Source: Fidelibacterota bacterium (lineage in GTDB: Bacteria; Fidelibacterota; Marinisomatia; SCGC-AAA003-L08; D37C17). Taken from it: DNA of 36,896 nucleotides. The DNA is taken from contig PBEF01000020.1 in the NCBI GenBank assembly GCA_002717625.1, forward strand, positions 1-36,896, in the 5' to 3' direction. Of this stretch, positions 25,254 to 34,184 are shown in pieces. A model generated the notes under the pieces. That model did no database searches, was not told the origin of the DNA, and was given only the letters and a program-made list of their open reading frames with translations. The translations under genes and the position numbers were made by a program. The first letter of the stretch is position 1; each line of letters starts with the position of its first letter.

Positions 25254-27807
25254 AATCTATTTGTAATCTTAAATCGAGTTTTTCATCCAAAACAAAAGCA
25301 TCCTGTATATAACTACCTGAACTATTTACACCTTGCACCCCAGTATTAGGAGCTGACCAAGTATGACTCATTTTTAAACTTACACTCATATTCTCTATAG
25401 GATTTAAAGCAAATGAAAGCCATGTATTAATTAAACCAAATTCTGCATCAAATATTTTAAAATCATTAGAGTCCATATACCATAAGAAGCCATGTGCATA
25501 TATAGCTCCTGCATTTAGTTTCAACCTTATAGGGCTACCATTATTAAAATGATGTTGAAGGTTAAAACCTATAGATTCATCTGGAAAGCCTGTATTCCCT
25601 ACATTCATTAATGTAATATATGGATTAATAGAATCAATCAATCTTGGCCTTGGAGAAAATTGTGCACTATTCCATGAATAAAGTAATTCTAAATGATTAT
25701 AATCTGATAATCTTAATTTAAAACGAACACGTGCCTCCTTAATTAAATAAGTATGATGGCTAAGTGTATAGGGATCTCTTGATTGTATTTTATATCTAAA
25801 ATAGATACGATAATTAAACAATGGTCTCCATTCAAGATTTGTAACCATTCTATAATACTTAGCACTATCAGCCTTCCTAGTCCAAAAATCCCATTGTAAT
25901 CCTAATACAAAATTTTGATGAAACTGATATCTTGATTCTATATAAGTTCCCTTCTCAGCTTGAGGCTGAGGATTATACATACTTAAACTGGTATATATTG
26001 GATCTGCAAGCCAATATGAGTCCTCCACTATTGTACCTTTATAACGTGAATAGTTAGAAAAAGATTTCTGATAGGGATTATCAAATTCAAGATCATAATT
26101 TCTATGCAAAATCAAAAAATTAAAATTATCAAACTGTAAAAAGCCATTAAGGATTAAAGCTCTTGGATGACTTTTACTATCACTTATTATATTTTGATCT
26201 ATTTTATTAAGTACCGCATATTCAAATTGAAATGCAATATTTTCTATTACTGTATTAAAGTTAAAACCCCATACACGCCTTGATGCTTTTGCATCTTTCC
26301 AATGCCAACTAGTAGGCAAATGACGAAATCTTTTTAAATCTGAACTATTAGAATACATTGCTTCTAACTCAGGGTCTGCAGAATTACTAGATGGATAATT
26401 TAAATAAAATACATCGCCAGAGTATTCATCATAATCATTAATATACTGATCTCCTTCACAGCAAATACAGCCGTCTCCATTAGAATCAAATGCTAAATTA
26501 TTTTCATCACAATTAAAGATATCTAATTCAGGAGTAACATCACCTCCACCTCCAGTAATAGTATTAACTATTTGAGGATCAAGAACTCTATCATATAAAC
26601 TCTCATAATATGTTACACCTATATTAGTCCCCTCATTAATTGAAAATCTAAAGTTACCTCCAAATGTTCTTTCTGTTAAAGCGTCTATCATATTTTCAAA
26701 AATAAAATCATAATCTTTATTTCCGTTATAGCCTAACCCTAAGCGAGGTCTCATAAAAATCAAAGAAGTAAAGCTACCATCTTGATTAATTATTGCATCT
26801 CTCTTATCATTTGAAAAGAACATAGATAAACGCAACCTTTTATTTGACATTTGTAAACCAAGTCCATTTAAAGTTAATTCTTCAGATGTCGATATATCTG
26901 GAGAAATTCCAGATTTTCGTTTATTAAATTTATAACCTGTAAACCTTGATCTTCTATAATCTCCTGATGCAAAAACAAGACCCTGACCATATGTTGCAGT
27001 AAAATTACCTATAATCAAATCATCTATTTTAAAACCATCTGATTTTTCAGATAATGGGACATCATTAATTCCAAGATGCATCTTATTTGTATAAATATTA
27101 TAGGAATCTCCTGCATTATTATATCGTAAATGGCTGGCACTAAACTTACTATTACTTACATGAAATCTATAAAATGTAGAAGGAGTTGATTCATTTGAAT
27201 ATATTAAGACTTCATCTTCTTCATCAAAATTAGTCATAGAATATGTATTAATAATTGATTCATATCTAAAATTAATTTTATCCATCCGATCTTGATCAAA
27301 TAAAACTCTTTTCAGAACATTTTTATATCCATAATATGAAATTCCAGGTGAATTTTTAAGCTGAAAAGTTCCTGAAATATTACCTCTTTTTTGCTGTTTT
27401 AAAACAGCTACCGCATCTATAGGACTAACATTTGGAATCTCATTCAACTGATCATAGGTAATTAGATTAGGGTCATATTGCTTTGGATACATTAGTATTT
27501 CTCTTGGAAAATTTGATTTAAATTCAGATGGAATAACTTGAGCAGAACCTTTAGTCCTTCCATAACTAATTTTCACAAAAGATTTAATATTAGCTACATC
27601 ATCAATGCCAATACCTTCTATATTCAGTAAATCATAAATAGTATTTATTTTCTGTATAGATAAATATTCTGCAATCAGTTCAATTTTTGTAGTAGATAGT
27701 GGTAACTCCTTTAAATCATCAAAAGAAGAAAAATTAATATCAATTTTATCAATAGATGCAGTATATATAATTGAAGCCAATAATAATATAGATATTCTAT
27801 TCAACAT
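25243..27807 (-). CDS. Outer-membrane barrel with N-terminal helix-hairpin-helix domain
   Basis: 854 aa. After a signal peptide (LNRISILLLASIIYTAS) come ComEA-like helix-hairpin-helix motifs at about 20-80 (INFSSFDDLKELP, LLNIEGIGIDDVANIKSFV), and a second set at about 110-165 (LNEIPNVSPIDAVAVLK, LKNSPGISYYGYKNVLKRV). HhH pairs usually bind DNA non-specifically. Residues about 175-854 are amphipathic strands typical of a large outer-membrane barrel. An insert near 435-460 is Cys-rich with a Ca-binding-like loop (DSNGDGCICCEGD). The ATG shares a base with the stop of the upstream PorV-like gene (TAATG). DNA binding or uptake is inferred, not shown. Confidence 0.7.
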   Translation of the reverse strand: MLNRISILLLASIIYTASIDKIDINFSSFDDLKELPLSTTKIELIAEYLSIQKINTIYDLLNIEGIGIDDVANIKSFVKISYGRTKGSAQVIPSEFKSNFPREILMYPKQYDPNLITYDQLNEIPNVSPIDAVAVLKQQKRGNISGTFQLKNSPGISYYGYKNVLKRVLFDQDRMDKINFRYESIINTYSMTNFDEEDEVLIYSNESTPSTFYRFHVSNSKFSASHLRYNNAGDSYNIYTNKMHLGINDVPLSEKSDGFKIDDLIIGNFTATYGQGLVFASGDYRRSRFTGYKFNKRKSGISPDISTSEELTLNGLGLQMSNKRLRLSMFFSNDKRDAIINQDGSFTSLIFMRPRLGLGYNGNKDYDFIFENMIDALTERTFGGNFRFSINEGTNIGVTYYESLYDRVLDPQIVNTITGGGGDVTPELDIFNCDENNLAFDSNGDGCICCEGDQYINDYDEYSGDVFYLNYPSSNSADPELEAMYSNSSDLKRFRHLPTSWHWKDAKASRRVWGFNFNTVIENIAFQFEYAVLNKIDQNIISDSKSHPRALILNGFLQFDNFNFLILHRNYDLEFDNPYQKSFSNYSRYKGTIVEDSYWLADPIYTSLSMYNPQPQAEKGTYIESRYQFHQNFVLGLQWDFWTRKADSAKYYRMVTNLEWRPLFNYRIYFRYKIQSRDPYTLSHHTYLIKEARVRFKLRLSDYNHLELLYSWNSAQFSPRPRLIDSINPYITLMNVGNTGFPDESIGFNLQHHFNNGSPIRLKLNAGAIYAHGFLWYMDSNDFKIFDAEFGLINTWLSFALNPIENMSVSLKMSHTWSAPNTGVQGVNSSGSYIQDAFVLDEKLDLRLQIDYEI

Positions 27808-28721
27808 TAAAAATAAAGTCCTATTTGAATACTATGAGTTAAAGGCAACGTAGGATGGCTAAGGAAGCTATAACTAAACGATGAATTATCATTTATAGGT
27901 GTTAAAAAACCTACTCCTAATCTATTAGGTTTCATTTGTATTCCAGTTCTTAAAGTAAAATATTTATGTATTTCATACTCTATACCAAAACGAAAATGAT
28001 TAGTTGTAGATCCTGCTAATCTTTCATAACTAAAACTAGTTATAAGTTTCTTAATTGGAATATAACTAAAACCAATATTTATTTTTTTTGGAAGAAAATT
28101 AGCAAATGAGCCTGTACCTATAGAAGGAGAATTAATATTTTTAATAAATGCACCCAAAAACACCTTGCCTCTTAAAGAAGCCCAGATCCCAACATCAAGA
28201 CCAACTTTACTTCTTTTTATAGCAGGAATTCCATCTGTACCATCGCCACTAACACCTGCAGATTGACCTTGTTTTAATAAAAAATAATTTGCATTATAAC
28301 CCATTCTAAGGCTAGAGTTTCTATCTCTAAACAATGTAAACCCATGGCTAAACATAATAGCTCTTTCTGATGAAAGAGTTATATCTCGAGTTGTGAATCC
28401 ATCATGAGGCTTTGCATCTACTCCTAAATGCTGCATCGTCAATGATAAATTCGTATTTTTATTAGGTTTATATAAAATAGAACAATACTGATATTCAAGT
28501 AATTCATCCATCTCATAAAATATAACAGAACCAGCTGAAATAGAAGCTGTTGAATTAAATGATAAATTAGCAGGATTATTAACAATATTTTCTATACCTC
28601 CTGGAGTTGAAACAGCAGATCCTGCTAAAGCTACAGCTTTTGAATTATTAAAAGAGTTATTAGTAGTTATTTGAGCAACTAAACAATTAAATATCAATAA
28701 AATAAATACTTTTTTTATCAC
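27807..28721 (-). CDS. PorV/PorQ-like outer-membrane protein
   Basis: 304 aa from a GTG at 28721. That start has GGGAG 9 nt upstream, begins one base after the stop of the preceding gene, and gives a clean signal peptide (IKKVFILLIFNCLVAQ); a longer in-frame extension to 28793 would overlap the previous gene and place a hydrophobic run before the signal, so I reject it. The mature part begins NNSFNNSKAVALAGSAVSTPGGIENIVNNPANLSF, the PorV/PorQ opening with the conserved NPA. Barrel-like strands follow to HSIQIGLYF with a terminal Phe. Second PorV-type protein of the operon. Confidence 0.75.
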   Translation of the reverse strand: MIKKVFILLIFNCLVAQITTNNSFNNSKAVALAGSAVSTPGGIENIVNNPANLSFNSTASISAGSVIFYEMDELLEYQYCSILYKPNKNTNLSLTMQHLGVDAKPHDGFTTRDITLSSERAIMFSHGFTLFRDRNSSLRMGYNANYFLLKQGQSAGVSGDGTDGIPAIKRSKVGLDVGIWASLRGKVFLGAFIKNINSPSIGTGSFANFLPKKINIGFSYIPIKKLITSFSYERLAGSTTNHFRFGIEYEIHKYFTLRTGIQMKPNRLGVGFLTPINDNSSFSYSFLSHPTLPLTHSIQIGLYF

Positions 28722-28722
28722 T

Positions 28723-30396
28723 TTAATAGACTCCCACAACAATAGGAGCAACATCATAATATGATTGTCCAGATAAAATATTAGTTGTTTCAATATGCAT
28801 TAAATATGTTCCTGGAGAAACAATCTGTCCAAGATGATTTCTTCCATCCCAATCAGAATTATCTTCCATACGTTTAATAGAACCTGGGAGTTCATAATAT
28901 TTTTCAAGCAAACTTGTAACTAAAGTCCCATTAAGATCAAATATCCTAACTACAACTTTTGAGTTAGAAGGAAATGAAAAATTGTAATCTAATCTTTCTC
29001 CAAGAGTTGGAATAATAACATAAGGAGCAGGATCTATGCTAGGCCTTGTAATTTGATTACAATCTCCAAAACATTCTTGGTTACAATCTTCTATTGAATC
29101 ATACCATTGTTCATATTTATCATCACCTTCACAATACCATTTATTTAATATAGATTTTCCACCAACATGATATACATCATACAAACTTATATTACCTGCA
29201 GAAGCTACAGTAAATTGATAAGAACCATTATATACTCCAACAGTCCCCTTTGCTATAATGACATATTCAGATAAATTCCCGGGAGCTACCATATAACCTA
29301 TATCAGATGACAAAACATCCCAATCCCAAATAACAATATCAATTCTATCAGTCCCCTCTTGTAATACAATTATCTCAGGACCATTAGAAGGTCTAATATC
29401 ATCATAATCTACTATAAGTCCCATAATAGTAGCTTCATAATCATCAGCATCAGTCCAACCCTCTGTTGGTACAGAAACAATATCATTAATAGTATGGGTA
29501 ATATCACCGGTAAGACATGAACCGTCATCAACTATTGCATTAGGATTATAGTTAGGATCTTGTTCTACTGTACATCCTGCTTGTGATACAATTTCCCAAG
29601 ATTCTTTAAATACTTCACTAGTTTCATCATGTCCAGTAATACCATTTCCTAAAAAACCTAAATCATCTATAGGGTTACTTTCTCCATTTTCAATATTTGA
29701 TTTCCTGACATATGCTTCACCTGTTTGATGTGCACCCAAAATATTGCTTTCCTGGATTTCAAATGAAGTATCATCTTCATAATTAGAAACCCCCGTTTTG
29801 TTTACTCCATAAGAATATGTCATTGGGCCCACTTGCTGCTCAATAGCAATACCCCAATAAAAATAGTCAACATCTTGAATAAGAGAATTAGAGTTTCCAT
29901 CCCATTTAAATAAAATTAACGGCTCATAACTATCATCAAGATTTGCTGATGCTCCTATTGTATTCTCAGTATCAATAGCATCAAGCATATCAGACTGAAG
30001 ATACAATACTGTAAATTCAGAATAATAATCACCATAATAATTATGAAATGATTCCTGATCCTTTAATGCTATAATAATAGTTTCATTTGAATCAATTATT
30101 GTATTTAAAGGAAATCTGACAATAAAATCGCCTGAAAATCCAGACCAAAAATTGCTTTCAGATGGAAGATTGTAATAATGACTACTCTGAATAATATTCT
30201 GATCAATTGAATATTCATACTCTGCATCCGAAAGATAATAGTCTGATAAATCTATAGATGAATTTGTAGGATTATATATTGAAACTAATTCTGCTTGATC
30301 AGGAGAAGTAACAATTTTATTAAAAATAATATGATTAGCTTCTAAAGATAATAAGAAACTGACACATAGCAAGGTTAAGACAGTATGTTTTTGCAT
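28723..30396 (-). CDS. Surface protein: lamin-tail domain, OB-like module, FlgD-like C-terminal domain
   Basis: 557 aa. Signal peptide (QKHTVLTLLCVSFLLSLEA). A divergent lamin-tail domain at about 21-250 (AELVSIYNPTNSSIDLSDYYLSD). A worn version of the GCxD repeat follows (GCTVEQDPNYNPNAIVDDGSC). Then comes an OB-like module at about 298-405 (GLIVDYDDIRPSNGPEIIVLQ...IDIVIWDWD) also present twice in the upstream gene. A short Cys-rich linker (CNQECFGDC) leads to a FlgD/T9SS-type immunoglobulin-like C-terminus (VVVRIFDLNGTLVTSLLEKY, WDGRNHLGQIVSPGTYLMHIE). The start shares a base with the upstream stop (TAATG). Likely exported and anchored through the C-terminal domain; ligand unknown. Confidence 0.75.
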   Translation of the reverse strand: MQKHTVLTLLCVSFLLSLEANHIIFNKIVTSPDQAELVSIYNPTNSSIDLSDYYLSDAEYEYSIDQNIIQSSHYYNLPSESNFWSGFSGDFIVRFPLNTIIDSNETIIIALKDQESFHNYYGDYYSEFTVLYLQSDMLDAIDTENTIGASANLDDSYEPLILFKWDGNSNSLIQDVDYFYWGIAIEQQVGPMTYSYGVNKTGVSNYEDDTSFEIQESNILGAHQTGEAYVRKSNIENGESNPIDDLGFLGNGITGHDETSEVFKESWEIVSQAGCTVEQDPNYNPNAIVDDGSCLTGDITHTINDIVSVPTEGWTDADDYEATIMGLIVDYDDIRPSNGPEIIVLQEGTDRIDIVIWDWDVLSSDIGYMVAPGNLSEYVIIAKGTVGVYNGSYQFTVASAGNISLYDVYHVGGKSILNKWYCEGDDKYEQWYDSIEDCNQECFGDCNQITRPSIDPAPYVIIPTLGERLDYNFSFPSNSKVVVRIFDLNGTLVTSLLEKYYELPGSIKRMEDNSDWDGRNHLGQIVSPGTYLMHIETTNILSGQSYYDVAPIVVGVY

Positions 30397-33300
30397 TAAT
30401 TACCAAGAATTGTATTGACTAATGAAACAATATCAACAACATTAATAACACCATCACCATTTAAATCTAACAAGCACAGTTCATAATCACTTAAGTTATC
30501 AGAACCTGAACCTAAAATAGTATTAACCATCTGAACAATATCAACAACATTGATTACACCATCTTCATTAACATCACCATTAGAGGTACAAGTTTCTGTA
30601 TCACCATTTATTATAATATCTGTTTCATACTCAACTGTAATCTGCCACTCATTATTAATATCTAACTGCTGGTCATCATCACAATAAGCACCAAGCTCAC
30701 CTGTTATTTGAACTTCATATAACCCAAATGGCTCTTGAGTTAAAACATTTAAATCTGTTGCTGTTATATCAAAACCATCTTGATATTGACTGCTCTCTGG
30801 CCATACAACAAAATCTATTTGGTTTTCATTTTCATCCTGAATAGTAAATGAATGAGGTCCTCCAAATGGAGTAATATCAAAATAATCAATAATAATCCCT
30901 GTTGTTGTAAGAGACTGTTCATATAAAGGACATTGACCTGCTGAACTTTCACTAAGATTATATTGGCCATCACAAGAAATAATTTCTTCTGCTTCAAATG
31001 AACAATTATTAACAATATCAAAAATAGGAACCTCTCCAATTTCACCAACTATAATTGTCACATAATCAGTAGATGTTGCTCCTAAATCATCTGTAACTTG
31101 AAGTGAAAATGACATAGCAGAAAATTCGTTAGGTGCTACAAAACTAATAACTGGAGATTCAGGTTCTCCAAAAAACACATCTATCCCTGCTTCTTGAACC
31201 CAAAAATAACTTTGTACAGAACCATCAAAATCATAACTAGAAGTACCGTCCAGAGTAACAACATCTCCATAATTAACAAATAAATCGTCTCCTGCAACAG
31301 CTGTTGGAGATACATTTTGACTTGAATTAAGAATTGTAATATCTGATTCATATTCTACTGTGATTTGCCACTCACTATTAATGTCTAACTGCTCATCATT
31401 ACCACAATATACATCAAGACTACCTGCTATTTGAACTTCATTTAAGCCAAAAGGCTCTTGAGTTAAAACATTTAAATCTGTTGCTGTTATATCAAAACCA
31501 TCTTGATACTGACTGCTTTCCGGCCAAACGACAAAATCAAGCTGATTTCCACCTGCATCTTGTAATGTAAATGAATGAGGACCTCCAAATGGAGTAATAT
31601 CAAAATAATCAATAATAACACCTGATGTTATCAATGACTGAGCATATAAAGGACATTGAGATGCAGAGCTCTCACTAAGATCGTATGGACCATCGCAAGG
31701 AATCATCTCTCCTTCACTAAACGAACAATTATTAACAATATCAATAAGAGGTATCTCTCCTGCTTCTCCAACGGTAATAGATACATAATCTGGCAATGAG
31801 GTTAATCCATCATTATCTGTAACTTCAAGAGAAAATACAAGAGTAGTAAATTGATCTGGTGCAACAAAACTAAGGCTAGAAGATTCAGGTTCTCCAAAAA
31901 ATACATCTATCCCTGATACTTGGTTCCAAAAATATGATACCACACTACCTGAATCACTATCATAACTTTGATTACCATCCAAAATTACAACATCACCATA
32001 GTTAACTAGTAAATCATCTCCAGCTACAGCTATAGGAGCACCTTCAACATAATGCACAGAAACATCAGTTGCCTGTACTTTAAAACCATTATAAGAATCT
32101 ACAATCCCAATCACATCATAACCTAATTCTAGCATCAAACTTATTTCAAGTTCTGACAAACGATCATCTATAAGAACATGACCAGAGCCATCATTGATTT
32201 GCCATTCACCATATTCATTAGGTATTTCAGTACATGTCGCATTTATAAAACTAACTCTTACACCTTCATATTGTTCACCAACATCTCCTGTTAATAATTG
32301 AATAGGTTCAGGAAGAGAATTATCAGATGATAGGACTGTAACATTTGCACCAATAATTTCAGTCAATCCATTGTACTCTGCCACAGTACCCAATACTTCA
32401 ACTAAATTACCAACAACAACAGCTGGAGAATTTATATATACCCAAAGACCACTCCATGGGCCAACACCATCTTGAATGAAAAATCCAGAATAAGATACTC
32501 CAGTAACAATACCAGATGTTACAACTAATGATCCTTCTATAGGAGATGCATCTCCTGTGCCTTGAATCTGTTGTATAGTTACAACATCTGCATATACACA
32601 TGTTCCATCATCATCAGTTGCATTTGGATTATAATTACCTGCTGCAGGATCTGTACAACCAGAAATATTACCAAAATCATGTGGATGATACCCTAAATAA
32701 TCCCAAGTATTTTGATCAAAAACAGCCCATTCTGAATCTGATGCACTTGTTCCTGCAGAACTATTCCAATCTCCAAAATTTCCTGATACAACAGATCCAA
32801 ATCTAACCAATGTATGATCTTTTGTTGCATCATTAACACCAGCAACATCCCAGCCATTTCCAGGATCTGTTGCGCTCCATGTCCCTATACAATCTAAAAT
32901 TTCAAATTCATTTTCTGTTCCCTTAACTAAACAAAACCCATCATCCCCATTACTTAAATATGTATGCGTTTGATCACATTCATCCATTATAATTTGATCA
33001 GAACTACCATGACAAATAACATAAACATCTCCAGGAGAAACAGATGCTCCCGCATCAAATGCATTCCAATAATCATAACTCCCTTCATTGTTTGCTCCAT
33101 TTGTTGCATTTGGAAATGCATATCCTGATAAATCAATAGTTTGACTTGTTCCATTATAAATTTCTAAATATTTATGATTACTTGAACCTTCTGCGTATTC
33201 TGAAAAAAACAAGTCTGTTATATCACACTCACCATCACCATTACATATTCCGCAATCATCAAGTGTCGCATCACCATCACAAACACCGGCACAGTCCATT

Positions 33301-34055
33301 GTATCATTTTGTCCATCACATATTCCGCAATCATCAACTACAGCATCTCCGCCACACTCACCAGAACAATCTTCTTGAGCACAACTACCATTATCTATTG
33401 TGGCATCTGGATTATAATTACATGCAGACGCATCCATGCATCCATAAACGTCATCCGGATTTCCTCCTTCATGATAACCTAAATAATCCCAAGTGTTTTG
33501 GTCGAAAACCAACCACTCAGAATCATCTGAGTTTGTACCTGCAGATGTAGTCCAATCTCCATAATTACCATCCTGAACACTAGACTTACGAACAAGCGTA
33601 TGATCTTTTGTCCCATTAGAAACACCAGCTACATCCCATCCATCACCAGGATCAGCCCACCAATCACCGACACAATCTAACACTGTAAATGATGATTCTT
33701 CTCCTTGAACTAAGCAATAACCATCATCACCATTACTTAAATATGTATGTTGTTCATCGCACTCATTTTGAATAAACTCATCAGCGCTACCATGACATAT
33801 AACATATACATCTCCTGGAGATATTGATGCTCCATCTTCAAATGTATTCCAATATTCATGTTCTCCTGGAACATCTGGACTATTTGCTGCACTAGGATAT
33901 GCATATCCAAATAAATCTAAAATTTGACCTGTTCCATTATAAATTTCTAAATATTTATTATTACTAGACCCTTCCGCATACTCAGAAAAAAAGATCTGAG
34001 CATAAGAAACACTAATAAGAAAAATCACGGTAATAGAATTGAAAGTTTTATTCAT
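30396..34055 (-). CDS. Large modular surface protein: 2 lamin-tail, YhcR-type OB, 2 PKD-plus-module units, dockerin-like end
   Basis: 1219 aa. The ATG at 34055 is chosen because GGAG lies 7 nt upstream and a signal peptide follows ([15 protein letters not shown]). By position: lamin-tail 1 (33470-34000); Cys-rich repeats [15 protein letters not shown] and [14 protein letters not shown] (33225-33450); lamin-tail 2 (32680-33220); another GCTD repeat (32595-32670); OB fold resembling YhcR/ExeM (32060-32590, [18 protein letters not shown]); PKD-like 1 (31770-32045); OB-like module 1 (31330-31760); PKD-like 2 (31040-31320); module 2 (30605-31035); and two dockerin-like Ca-binding repeats ([29 protein letters not shown]). 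There is no catalytic domain: a binding or scaffold protein at the cell surface by inference. Confidence 0.8.
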   Translation of the reverse strand: MNKTFNSITVIFLISVSYAQIFFSEYAEGSSNNKYLEIYNGTGQILDLFGYAYPSAANSPDVPGEHEYWNTFEDGASISPGDVYVICHGSADEFIQNECDEQHTYLSNGDDGYCLVQGEESSFTVLDCVGDWWADPGDGWDVAGVSNGTKDHTLVRKSSVQDGNYGDWTTSAGTNSDDSEWLVFDQNTWDYLGYHEGGNPDDVYGCMDASACNYNPDATIDNGSCAQEDCSGECGGDAVVDDCGICDGQNDTMDCAGVCDGDATLDDCGICNGDGECDITDLFFSEYAEGSSNHKYLEIYNGTSQTIDLSGYAFPNATNGANNEGSYDYWNAFDAGASVSPGDVYVICHGSSDQIIMDECDQTHTYLSNGDDGFCLVKGTENEFEILDCIGTWSATDPGNGWDVAGVNDATKDHTLVRFGSVVSGNFGDWNSSAGTSASDSEWAVFDQNTWDYLGYHPHDFGNISGCTDPAAGNYNPNATDDDGTCVYADVVTIQQIQGTGDASPIEGSLVVTSGIVTGVSYSGFFIQDGVGPWSGLWVYINSPAVVVGNLVEVLGTVAEYNGLTEIIGANVTVLSSDNSLPEPIQLLTGDVGEQYEGVRVSFINATCTEIPNEYGEWQINDGSGHVLIDDRLSELEISLMLELGYDVIGIVDSYNGFKVQATDVSVHYVEGAPIAVAGDDLLVNYGDVVILDGNQSYDSDSGSVVSYFWNQVSGIDVFFGEPESSSLSFVAPDQFTTLVFSLEVTDNDGLTSLPDYVSITVGEAGEIPLIDIVNNCSFSEGEMIPCDGPYDLSESSASQCPLYAQSLITSGVIIDYFDITPFGGPHSFTLQDAGGNQLDFVVWPESSQYQDGFDITATDLNVLTQEPFGLNEVQIAGSLDVYCGNDEQLDINSEWQITVEYESDITILNSSQNVSPTAVAGDDLFVNYGDVVTLDGTSSYDFDGSVQSYFWVQEAGIDVFFGEPESPVISFVAPNEFSAMSFSLQVTDDLGATSTDYVTIIVGEIGEVPIFDIVNNCSFEAEEIISCDGQYNLSESSAGQCPLYEQSLTTTGIIIDYFDITPFGGPHSFTIQDENENQIDFVVWPESSQYQDGFDITATDLNVLTQEPFGLYEVQITGELGAYCDDDQQLDINNEWQITVEYETDIIINGDTETCTSNGDVNEDGVINVVDIVQMVNTILGSGSDNLSDYELCLLDLNGDGVINVVDIVSLVNTILGN
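30605..32045 (-). repeat. 723-bp tandem duplication (PKD-like plus OB-like module)
   Basis: Two consecutive coding units within the large surface-protein gene. The identical stretch starting GGCTCTTGAGTTAAAACATT occurs at 30730 and 31453, giving a period of 723 bp (241 codons, in frame). Protein sequence is nearly the same in both copies ([42 protein letters not shown]). The middle is most conserved and the edges more diverged, so it is an older duplication with continued exchange or selection. Confidence 0.85.
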
Positions 34056-34110
34056 AAAAGTCTCCAACATTAAGTAAGTTTAAAAAATTAATATTTTAAG
34101 TCTTTAATCT

Positions 34111-34148
34111 AAATAGGCTACATATAAGTTTTTATATGCAGCCTATTT
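34111..34148 (-). terminator. Strong 17-bp hairpin between two surface-protein genes
   Basis: Arms 34111-34127 and 34132-34148 pair over 17 positions with a 4-nt loop. The only non-Watson-Crick position (34120/34139) is A opposite C in plus-strand RNA but a G-U pair in minus-strand RNA, so the hairpin is complete only in transcripts of the minus-strand genes. It lies 37 nt after the stop of the upstream gene. The trailing U-tract is poor, so it may be a weak terminator or a 3' stabiliser that lowers expression of the genes downstream. Confidence 0.6.
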
Positions 34149-34184
34149 AAAACACATAATATATTTTAAGTACTACTCTATTAA

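Noticed and set aside
28722-28793. N-terminal extension of the PorV/PorQ-like protein to an ATG at 28793
   Set aside because: It would overlap the preceding gene by 71 nt and put extra hydrophobic residues before a normal signal peptide. The GTG at 28721 has GGGAG at good spacing.
30605-32045. CRISPR-like or transposon repeat
   Set aside because: The repeat is in-frame coding sequence with a 723-bp period, without short direct repeats, spacers, terminal inverted repeats or transposase.
32600-33550. His- and Tyr-rich open frames on the plus strand (for example around 33146-33550)
   Set aside because: They are the antisense of the Asp/Gly/Cys-rich repeats of the surface-protein gene. Asp and Gly codons read backwards give His-rich sequence; there is no ribosome site or family match.
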